Origin: an uncultured Myxococcales bacterium | GTDB lineage: Bacteria > Myxococcota > UBA727 > VGSZ01 | DNA: 9,573 bases | NCBI GenBank assembly: GCA_903952805.1 | Contig: CAJBHN010000285.1 | Location: 1 to 9,573 of the forward strand | Direction of reading: 5' to 3' | Part shown: one piece after another, positions 1 to 6,900 of the stretch | Position numbering within the stretch: the first letter of the stretch is position 1 | How the letters are laid out: every line of letters begins with the position of its first letter | The notes under the pieces: generated by a model | What the model was told of the DNA's origin: nothing | Databases searched by the model: none | The model's input: the letters and a program-made list of their open reading frames with translations, nothing else | Translations under genes and position numbers: made by a program

Positions 1-33
1 CGCGCAACGCGCATCACGATCACGCACCGAGGA

Positions 34-88
34 GCATCGACGACACGCGCAGCGTATCCCGCGCGCAGCGCGGGCCCTGCGTCGATGC
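34..88 (-). other. Nested hairpin downstream of groES
   Basis: An outer 8-bp inverted repeat (GCATCGAC 34-41 with GTCGATGC 81-88) encloses a perfect 7-bp GC stem with a 3-base loop (CCCGCGC 58-64, GCA, GCGCGGG 68-74). The structure begins 7 bases beyond the groES stop codon, and no U-tract follows on either strand, so a plain rho-independent terminator is unlikely. It could be an mRNA processing or stabilising element between groES and a downstream groEL, or a rho-linked termination structure. The rest of 1-95 shows no gene. Confidence 0.5.
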
Positions 89-95
89 ACCGGGA

Positions 96-392
96 CTATT
101 TCTCGATGACGCCGAGGAGGTCGTCTTCGCGCAGCAGCAGGAAGTTCTCGCCGCCGACTTTGACTTCGGTCTCGGCGTACTTGGCAAAGAGGACGCGGTC
201 GCCGGCCTTCACCTGCAGGGGACGAACGCTGCCGTCTTCGAGGACGCGGCCGCTGCCGACGGCGACGATCTCGCCCTCAAGGGGCTTCTCCTTGGCGTTC
301 TCGGGGATGATGATCCCGCCCTTGGAGGTGGTCTCGGACTCAACGCGCTTGACGAGGATGCGGTCGTGAAGGGGACGCAGCTTCTGGCTCAT
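96..392 (-). CDS. groES: Co-chaperonin GroES (Hsp10)
   Basis: GroES is the cytoplasmic heptameric lid of the GroEL chaperonin, closing the folding chamber in an ATP-dependent cycle. The 98-residue product has the usual family length. The N-terminal strand carries the RPLHDRILVKR motif (residues 6-16). The mobile loop that contacts GroEL spans about residues 17-37 and includes GGIIIP (25-30). The GDRVLFAKYAETEV block (64-77) and the C-terminal LLREDDLLGVIEK complete the fold. ATG at 392 is chosen because GGAG (plus-strand 401-404) lies 8 bases upstream; ATG at 398 would leave only 2 bases, and the open frame back to 506 runs through the CIRCE operator. Transcription comes from the promoter and CIRCE upstream, so HrcA-controlled heat induction is inferred. 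The stop is TAG. groEL would normally follow but is not in the 95 bases visible. Confidence 0.97.
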   Translation of the reverse strand: MSQKLRPLHDRILVKRVESETTSKGGIIIPENAKEKPLEGEIVAVGSGRVLEDGSVRPLQVKAGDRVLFAKYAETEVKVGGENFLLLREDDLLGVIEK

Positions 393-479
393 GTTCATCA
401 CTCCGAGAAAACGGCGGCAAAGCCACCTGTGAAGGCACGACCCACTGGCTGAGGGCGAGGAAGCCGGCCTGGACGACTC

Positions 480-506
480 TTGGCACTCACCACTGGCGAG
501 TGCCAA
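480..506 (-). promoter_or_regulatory. CIRCE operator (HrcA binding site)
   Basis: Perfect 9-bp inverted repeat TTGGCACTC / GAGTGCCAA separated by exactly 9 bases (arms 480-488 and 498-506). This differs from the textbook CIRCE TTAGCACTC-N9-GAGTGCTAA by one symmetric base per arm. It lies just downstream of the groES -10 element, covering the predicted start of transcription and the early 5' leader, which is the usual place for HrcA repression of groE operons. The arm-spacer-arm geometry together with groES downstream makes the call nearly certain. HrcA itself is not encoded in the window. Confidence 0.95.
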
Positions 507-509
507 CGC

Positions 510-537
510 CTTGTAACCCTGGACCGGGACCGGTCAA
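510..537 (-). promoter_or_regulatory. Sigma70-type promoter of groES
   Basis: On the minus strand, TTGACC (plus-strand 532-537) forms the -35 box and TACAAG (510-515) the -10 box, with a 16-base spacer. The -35 matches the consensus TTGACA at 5 of 6 positions; the -10 is a weaker match to TATAAT. Transcription would start near 503-504, inside the left edge of CIRCE, giving a leader of about 110 bases before the groES ATG. The order promoter, CIRCE, gene is the classical HrcA arrangement and suggests the housekeeping sigma factor rather than sigma32. Confidence 0.75.
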
Positions 538-653
538 GCCTGGATCCCCCGTCGCCGGCGTTCAGGACCCGTAGCGAAGCCGCCGCAGGTCGCCCGGACG
601 CGCTGTGTCCCGCCATGCGCGACGTGTGGTGATCCCGCCGATAGACTCTTGCC

Positions 654-1832
654 ATGCGCATTTTCACTTTTCCCTTCCTGGTCGTCGCTTCCGTCCTGGC
701 CATCGGCTGCGCCGATTCCGAGGTTCCCAACGCAGACGGCGAGGGAGAAGGAGAAGGCGAAGGAGAAGGAGAAGGCGAAGGAGAAGGAGAAGGAGAAGGC
801 GAAGGCGAAGGAGAAGGCGAAGGAGAAGGCGAAGGAGAAGGAGAAGGAGAAGGAGAAGGAGAAGGCGAAGGCGAAGGTGAAGGTGAAGGAGAAGGCGAGC
901 CTCCGAATCCGGCCTGCACCCTTGACGCCGATTGCGCCGCCGGCGAGCTGTGCCGGGCCGTCCGCGAAGGCACTGTCGTCGTTCGCCGCTGCGGGGCCCC
1001 CATCGGGCCCAACGACCTCGGGCAGCAATGCCAGGCCGGCGCCACCTGCGGCACCGCCCTGTGCGGCGGCTCACCCGTTCAACTGTGCAGCGCATTTTGC
1101 GCCAGCAACGCTGATTGCGCCCTCAACCAAAGCTGCGGGGTCCAGACGTTTGTCGTCGACGGCCGTAGCACTTCGGTGGCCGCATGCGTGCCCCGCTCCT
1201 TTGGTCAGCTGGTGTGTGCGGGGGACGGCGACTGCACCGCTCGTGGTCAGACCTGCAGTGAGCTCGACACCATCGGCGGGGCGTTGACCCCCGTGTGCGG
1301 CCATCCTCCCGGCGGCGTTGGCGCCCTCAATGACGCCTGCATCGGCAGCGCCCTCGAAAACCCCAACCAATGCGAGAGCGGCTTTTGCGACGACGCCCAG
1401 GACGGCCGCTGCGTCGATACCTGCGTGAGCGACGCCGACTGCGGCGGCACCATGATCTGCACCGATTCCCACCTCGGCAACGTCGTCGGCCGCTGGTGCG
1501 CGGAACCATGTACGACCATGGTGGGCTGCGGCTTCGACGCCGTCGATCCCGACAGCCGCATCTGCAAGCGCCGCTGTGACACCGTCGACCAGAAGTTCGA
1601 GTTGGCCTGCACCCCGCCGGTGGGGACCAAGAACCTCAATGAAGCGCTCAGCGCTGCCGAGAGCGCGACCAACTGCAAGTCAGGCTTCTCGCTGACCTCC
1701 GGTGGGGCCACCTACTGCTCGCAGCCGTGTGTCGTCGATGGTGACTGCACAATCGGCATGTCGTGTGCTGCGGGCAACCAGACCTGCAGCGGCGGCGCGT
1801 CCGAACCGTTCAAGCGATGTCGCCGACTGTAG
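654..1832 (+). CDS. Cys-rich lipoprotein with long Gly-Glu tract
   Basis: The predicted product is a 392-residue surface or periplasmic lipoprotein of unknown function. A short basic start (MR) and hydrophobic stretch (residues 3-17) lead to LAIGC, placing the lipidated cysteine at residue 19; the -3 residue is Ala, less usual than Leu but acceptable. Residues 29-82 are 27 uninterrupted Gly-Glu dipeptides, a highly acidic flexible stalk. Residues 83-392 hold 36 cysteines, with the spacing C-x2-[DN]-x-D-C recurring five times (CTLDADC, CASNADC, CAGDGDC, CVSDADC, CVVDGDC), suggesting small disulfide-bonded repeats like those in Cys-rich proteins of Myxococcota and Bradymonadales. ATG 654 is chosen because it opens directly into the signal peptide; no clear ribosome binding site precedes it. 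The gene is divergent from groES. A ligand-binding or adhesive role is only a guess. Confidence 0.85.
   Translation: MRIFTFPFLVVASVLAIGCADSEVPNADGEGEGEGEGEGEGEGEGEGEGEGEGEGEGEGEGEGEGEGEGEGEGEGEGEGEGEPPNPACTLDADCAAGELCRAVREGTVVVRRCGAPIGPNDLGQQCQAGATCGTALCGGSPVQLCSAFCASNADCALNQSCGVQTFVVDGRSTSVAACVPRSFGQLVCAGDGDCTARGQTCSELDTIGGALTPVCGHPPGGVGALNDACIGSALENPNQCESGFCDDAQDGRCVDTCVSDADCGGTMICTDSHLGNVVGRWCAEPCTTMVGCGFDAVDPDSRICKRRCDTVDQKFELACTPPVGTKNLNEALSAAESATNCKSGFSLTSGGATYCSQPCVVDGDCTIGMSCAAGNQTCSGGASEPFKRCRRL
738..899 (+). repeat. Hexanucleotide tandem tract (GGNGAR)27 coding (Gly-Glu)27
   Basis: Twenty-seven in-frame copies of a 6-base unit GGN-GAR. The third base of the Gly codon is A in 15 copies, C in 10 and T in 2; Glu is GAA except in the first and last copies (GAG). 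On the plus strand 150 of 162 bases are purines, with an uninterrupted purine run of 35 bases in the 3' half. Because the unit is 6 bases, copy-number change alters stalk length without shifting frame. The irregular A/C pattern argues that the tract is older than a fresh slippage expansion. Confidence 0.97.
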
Positions 1833-1882
1833 TGAAGCGTCGTCGACCTTGACGGCGTCGCCGCTGCTGTCAGGCTGGCGCC

Positions 1883-2593
1883 GTGCGCATCTTTGGCATC
1901 TCCGACCTGCATCTGTCGTTTTCGAGCGACAAGCCGATGGACGTCTTTGGCGACCATTGGCGGGGCCACGCCGACAAGATGGCCACCGCCTGGGACGCGA
2001 TGGTCGGCGCTGACGACGTGGTGTTGTGCCCCGGCGACCTGTCATGGGCCATGAAGCTCGAAGGTGCGGCTCTTGACCTTGGCTGGATCGGCGCCCGCCC
2101 TGGTCGCCTGAAGATCCTCACGCGCGGCAATCATGACTATTGGTGGAGCGCCATCGGCAAGGTGAGGGCCGCGCTGCCCGTCGGCGTCGTCGCGCTGCAA
2201 AACGACGCGGTCGACCTCGGCGATGTCGTCGTATGCGGCTCGCGGCTGTGGACCTGTCCCGGCGCCCTCGATTGGGACAGCCATGACGAGAAAATCTATG
2301 TGCGTGAGGTCGAGCGCTTGAAACTCAGCCTGGAGGCCGGGCACAAGCTGGCGGCGGGGCGACCGCTGATCGCCGCCATCCACTATCCGCCCTTCGACAA
2401 GCAGCAGGGCTCCACGGCCTATTCCGCGCTGTTGGAGCAGTTTGGCGTCGCTGTTTGCGTCTATGGCCATCTGCACGGGCGTCGGGCGCACCGCACGGCG
2501 TTTGAAGGCGAGAGGGCCGGTGTGCGCTACCACCTCATCGCCTGCGATCATCTGGCGTTTTCGCCGGTGGTGGTGTGGGAGCGACCTGCCTGA
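1883..2593 (+). CDS. Calcineurin-like metallophosphoesterase
   Basis: This is a 236-residue cytoplasmic phosphohydrolase with a full dinuclear-metal motif set: SDLHL (D8, H10), PGDLSW (D52), RGNHDYWW (N83, H84), AIHYPP (H167) and YGHLHGRRAH (H196, H198). The GDLSW and GNHDYWW wording and the compact length resemble the COG1768 group of predicted phosphohydrolases more than nucleases or cyclic-nucleotide phosphodiesterases; the substrate cannot be read from sequence. The start is GTG at 1883. It must be at or before this point because the first metal-binding motif begins at residue 8, and a 50-base gap separates it from the lipoprotein stop. No strong Shine-Dalgarno is visible. There is no signal peptide or membrane segment. 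The gene may be co-transcribed with the lipoprotein gene, though nothing functional links them. Confidence 0.9.
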   Translation: MRIFGISDLHLSFSSDKPMDVFGDHWRGHADKMATAWDAMVGADDVVLCPGDLSWAMKLEGAALDLGWIGARPGRLKILTRGNHDYWWSAIGKVRAALPVGVVALQNDAVDLGDVVVCGSRLWTCPGALDWDSHDEKIYVREVERLKLSLEAGHKLAAGRPLIAAIHYPPFDKQQGSTAYSALLEQFGVAVCVYGHLHGRRAHRTAFEGERAGVRYHLIACDHLAFSPVVVWERPA

Positions 2594-2662
2594 CGGCGCC
2601 CGCTGGCAACCTTGGCGACACTTCTGCCGCCTGATGTCACCGGCTTCCCGGTTCTATGACGA

Positions 2663-3889
2663 ATGTGGGACAATGACGCCGTGCTGCGAACAATAGCCAA
2701 CGCCCTCGATGTGCCCCTGGCGAACCGTTTGGTCGCCCTGTGTGTTTGCGCAGCGGCCATGACTGCGGCGCCGTCGGCCCTCGCCGCCAAGGCCAAGGCA
2801 AAACCCAGGCCGGCAAAATGGGTGGTGCTGATCCACGAATCTGGCGCCGTTCCCGCTGGCTGGGCACAGGCCTTGCGAGCCGCCGCCGAACGTTCAGGCG
2901 TGTCACGCAGCTGGATCGAGCCTCCAGCCATCAGCCTCGAAGAAGTCCAACTCTCCCTCGGCTGCGCGAGTTGGGGCGCTGCCTGCGCCGGCCAGGCCGC
3001 CTCGCTGATGGGGGCCGACAACGCCCTCGTGGTCGACATCGTGCGCGGAGGCGATGCCATGGTCGTCAGCGTCGAAGACGTCGCTGCCAACGGCACCGTC
3101 GTCGGCGATGTCGTGCGCGTCGAGGTCAGCGCCGACGACAGCGGGCGGGCGGTGGCGTCGGCCTGGGTGGTGGGGGCCATTCGGGGGACCCGACCGACGG
3201 TGCTCGTGGTGACCGCCGACCTTGCCGGCACCGAGGTCCTCATCGACGGCGAGCCACGGGGGGTGACCCCGCTGACCCTCATCGACGTCGTTGCCCCCGG
3301 CGAGCATGCCCTGTTGCTGCGCCGAGAGGGGCGCGCGCCCTTGTCGCGGACCTTCACCGTCCAGGGCGCCACGATGAACCGGGAGTTTGGCGCCTTGACG
3401 CAGGGGCCATCGATGGTGACGACGCCGAGGGTTGGCGAGGAGGCACCAGCCCCCATGATCACCTCGGCCCGACCAGGTGGTGGTGTGCCGACGATGGCCC
3501 TGGCGGGGTTCAGCCTCGGCGGTGTGGGCGTGTTGGGTGCAGCAGCGGGGGCGGTCGTGGCCGCCCTCAACTGGAACGCCCGCGCAGCGTTTGTCGAGGT
3601 CCGCAATGGCGCGGAGTCCATCAGCCCCACGGTCTGCACGAACGCCGATGGCAGCTACGGCAGCAGCGGCGCCGGCTGCGTGGTCATCGACGGTGCCGAC
3701 AAGTCCCCGGCGTTGCTGGCCGACATCCAGCGCGCCAGCGACACGTTGCTTGGCAACGTCAACGTCGGCCTGGTCGTCATGGGCGCCGGTCTCTTGGTGG
3801 GGGCCACGGGCTTCGCCATTGGTTTTGGAGCCATCCCGGGTGAAACCCAGGACGCGGCAGGATCTCCGGCGCCAGCGGCAAGTCACTGA
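2663..3889 (+). CDS. Exported PEGA-domain protein with C-terminal membrane-segment pair
   Basis: The 408-residue envelope protein is of unknown exact role. After a signal-like segment (about residues 21-42, LVALCVCAAAM..., AxA-type cleavage near 40-42) comes a region rich in Val and Asp (51-175) with Cys at 101 and 108. A PEGA domain follows at about 179-235: an ADLAGTEVLIDGEPRG strand pair, then TPL and APGEHALLLRREG. PEGA domains are beta-sandwich modules of surface and S-layer-associated proteins. Two hydrophobic segments (about 277-302 and 364-390) flank a loop with Cys 325 and 339. This layout is common among Myxococcota PEGA proteins. The start is uncertain: ATG 2663 leaves a 20-residue leader before the hydrophobic core, while GTG 2711 would give a more standard signal peptide (MPLANRLVALCV...); neither has a good ribosome binding site. 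Confidence 0.85.
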   Translation: MWDNDAVLRTIANALDVPLANRLVALCVCAAAMTAAPSALAAKAKAKPRPAKWVVLIHESGAVPAGWAQALRAAAERSGVSRSWIEPPAISLEEVQLSLGCASWGAACAGQAASLMGADNALVVDIVRGGDAMVVSVEDVAANGTVVGDVVRVEVSADDSGRAVASAWVVGAIRGTRPTVLVVTADLAGTEVLIDGEPRGVTPLTLIDVVAPGEHALLLRREGRAPLSRTFTVQGATMNREFGALTQGPSMVTTPRVGEEAPAPMITSARPGGGVPTMALAGFSLGGVGVLGAAAGAVVAALNWNARAAFVEVRNGAESISPTVCTNADGSYGSSGAGCVVIDGADKSPALLADIQRASDTLLGNVNVGLVVMGAGLLVGATGFAIGFGAIPGETQDAAGSPAPAASH

Positions 3890-3951
3890 AAAGACAGTGA
3901 TATCTGCGGGCCCCGCCGAAATGGCCGGCAGCGCGCTATTTGGACTCCGAG

Positions 3952-3961
3952 CGGACGTCCG
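3952..3961. other. 10-bp perfect palindrome upstream of the 1031-residue gene
   Basis: CGGACGTCCG is a perfect palindrome 32 bases before the ATG at 3994. It overlaps a small potential hairpin, TCCGA-CTG-TCGGA (3958-3970). It could be an operator for a dimeric regulator or chance in GC-rich DNA. The 104-base gap 3890-3993 otherwise shows no convincing promoter boxes. Confidence 0.3.
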
Positions 3962-3982
3962 ACTGTCGGAACTGCCCGTTGT

Positions 3983-3986
3983 GAGG
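3983..3986 (+). promoter_or_regulatory. Ribosome binding site of the 1031-residue gene
   Basis: GAGG lies 7 bases before ATG 3994. It is the clearest Shine-Dalgarno among the first four plus-strand genes and supports this start. Confidence 0.7.
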
Positions 3987-3993
3987 TTCAGCC

Positions 3994-6900
3994 ATGCGCA
4001 TCACCGACCGCGCCATCCAGACGTTCACCGCCCGCATCGCCGCCACGCCCGGCAAGCAGATCGACGACGCCAATGTGGTCGAATTGCTGTCGACCGTCGC
4101 CGACAAGGCCGGTTTGAGCGCCGCGCAAGCGCTCACCAGGCTGAAGGCTCCCGGGATCAGCCGGCAGCAGCAGTACGACCTCACCAAGGCCGGTCTCTCC
4201 GCTCGCGAGACTGAGGACCTCAAAGAACTCCTCGACAAGGGTGGCTTCACGCTCAGCCCCGGCGCCAGGAACTTCCTGGAGGCCCTGGTGGGACGGGCGA
4301 CGTTCAACCCCAATACCGGGAGCACGCCGACGCCGACGCCCACGCCGCCGTCGGGACCGCTGACCCTGTCAGGCAGGGAGATCAAGGCCGAGGACAAGGT
4401 TGTGTCGACGGCGTCGCACACGATCCAGTTGGCCACCGTCGTGGGAGGGCAGACCTTGCCCGACTTCCGGCTGTCGCAGCGGACCATCACCGACCCCGAG
4501 CAGAAGCCAACGATCATCGACGTCGCTGCCCTGAACCTGCCGTCGATGGCGACCGCTGCGGCCTTCAAGACGATGCTGACGGGGCTCCAGACCGCCCACA
4601 AGGCCTTCCTGGCCCCCGACAAGACCGCCCTGCAGGCCAAGCTCCCCGCTGACGACCGCAGCAACTACGCCTTCCTCAACGTCACCGGCCGCCGCATCGA
4701 GCAATTCTTTGGCGAGGCCCAGCGCCTCATCGGCCAATCGGGCATGCCCACCAGCGAGCAGGCCAAGGCCCGCGTGGAACTCAACGCCGCCTTCCGCGAC
4801 GCCTTCCGCGGCCGCACCGCCGAATTCGATCGTGCCGATACCGGTGGCTATTGGTCCTACGGCCACGACGCCGCCTTCGTCCACGTCTTTGAGCGGATGC
4901 TGTCGGCGCTGCCTGACAATGACCCGAAGAAGCCGTTCATCCAAAACCAGATCGACTTCATCTTCACGCACAAATACGTGCCCAACGGCAAGGTCAGCGA
5001 AAACGACGCTGAAAAGAGCTTGGGTCTGGTGGCTATCAGCAAGACCTCGCGCCACGTCGTGTCGATGACGGCCGGCAGTGCGACGGCGAACCAGGTCTCC
5101 TACGAGACCCTGCAGCTCCACACCGCCGCTGGTGGTCCAAACGCTGGTCGCCACGTGTACCGTGACGGGACCCAGCTCTTCTTTCAGGGCACCCGCACCG
5201 AGCTGAGCGCTGCCGACGCCGCCAAGGTCAGGGGCACCGCCGTCAGCAACGACGGCATCGTCTTCCGCCGCGCCCAGACCGGCGAGCAGATCCGCGCCGA
5301 CTTCCGCTACGACTGGGATGGCAACGGCATGCTGAACAGCAGCGACATCGACACCGGTTGGTGGGGCCACTGCGACATCAAGGCGCTGATGGAGACCATC
5401 CTCGCCGACATGGGCGGCTCCGGCGGCGTCAGCGAGTATCGCGCCGACACCAAGCGGGTCACCGACTTCTCGCGCGACATGCAGCTGGAAGGTCTGGCGG
5501 CGCTCCTCAACTTCGACGACGTCTACCAAAACACGACGTCGCCTTCGCAGCGGGTCCAGTTTGGCACCACCAACTTCGCCGGCGCCCGCTACGACAATCG
5601 CCCCACCGTGATGACGTTGAACACGTCGGGTGGCTCCATGACCCTGCCCATTCGCCTCACGGCAATGTCGCAAAAGGGCGATTCCACCAAGCCGGTCGAC
5701 GTCAATACGATCTTCGCTGCGAAGGTTGCTGACGCCCGGCAGGAGACATTTGTCGACAACAAGGATCTCGTTCGCGTTGACCAGGGCGACATGCACGTCG
5801 TGGACGGCACCGGTCGCAAGCTGGACGGCACCACTGACGGCTACTCCTTCGACGCCCGCGGCTGGCCCGTGGAATCAAAGACCAGCTTCGAGCTCAACCT
5901 CAACGCCACCACCGGTGCAAAGGTCCTCATCGGCACGCAGCTGCGGGACGTGAACAGCCGCACCCTGGAGCGCTTTTACTTCGACCCGGCCACCAAGCAG
6001 ATCGAGAAGGTCGAGACCCAGTTCGTCCAGAAGGCGGGCACCACGACGTATGAGGCCGTTGAGGGCCGCAGGACCACCGTTGGTGCCTTGCGCGGCGTGG
6101 AACTCTCCAAAGAGATGGAAGCCGGCGACGACGTCAAGAACAAGCTCAAGATGCTGGAAGACGCCGTTCGCACCGGCGCCAAGATCGCCACCGACAGCGA
6201 CACCAAGGACCAGGTCTGGAACGGCGAAGTCCACGCCGTGCGCTTTACGACCGAGTGGCGCTCCGACGATGGTCAATGGGAGCGCGTCGGCGTCAACGTT
6301 GATGCGACGTTTGGCGGCGGCAAGGTCGGCACCTTCCTGCATAAGCTCGATGACAAGGGCGTCGTCGTCGACAGCATGGAGGTCAAGGCCGCCGTCGACT
6401 TCTACTGGGCTGACGCCCCCCGCATCGCGCCCCTCGTTTCTGAGCGTGGCAACTGGTACGTCAACGAGGCCATGTTGGAGCGCGGCGTCGTCGACCTGGG
6501 TCGAGGCAAGGCCGCGTCTCTCGGCGCGTTGCAGGACCTCAGTGATCTGATCTTCCTGGGGCTCAAGGCCAAGGACAACAAGAAGCTCTTCACCATCGTC
6601 GATGGCGGCAAGCGCTTCGTGTACGAGGACAAGGCGGCTTGGGACAAGGACGTCGCCGCCCTCAAGTCTCGCGACACCGGAGGCACTGGCCCCGTGACGC
6701 CGGCCACGCCAGGCAAGGTGCAGCAGGCCAGCCGGCCGAACCTGTCGGTGCCCGACAACGACCCCAGCGGCATAACGGACACCATCACCGTGGCATCGTC
6801 GGGACCGCTCAAGGACATCAAGGTCAGCCTCGACCTGCAGCACTCGTATGTCGGCGACCTCGATGTGAAGCTGATTGCCCCCAATGGCACCGAGGTGAAA

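Noticed and set aside
393..506. N-terminal extension of groES upstream of ATG 392
   Set aside because: It would be translated from the CIRCE operator and predicted transcription start, and the family length and ribosome binding site fit ATG 392.
642..647. TAGACT as a -10 box for the lipoprotein gene
   Set aside because: No acceptable -35 sequence lies 15-19 bases upstream, and transcription would start at the ATG itself; not convincing enough to list.
738..899. CRISPR-like or transposon-type repeat
   Set aside because: The unit is 6 bases, has no spacers and is strictly in frame; there are no terminal inverted repeats or transposase.
398..1054. Open frames in other phases across the GGNGAR tract, giving poly-Arg, Ser-Pro/Phe or Lys-Glu products
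   Set aside because: A 6-base repeat without stops is open in all frames. Only the GE frame has a signal peptide, lipobox and Cys-motif continuation.
4369..5796. Minus-strand open frame of 475 codons
   Set aside because: It is a shadow of the 1031-residue gene, with no domain motifs and composition typical of antisense translation.
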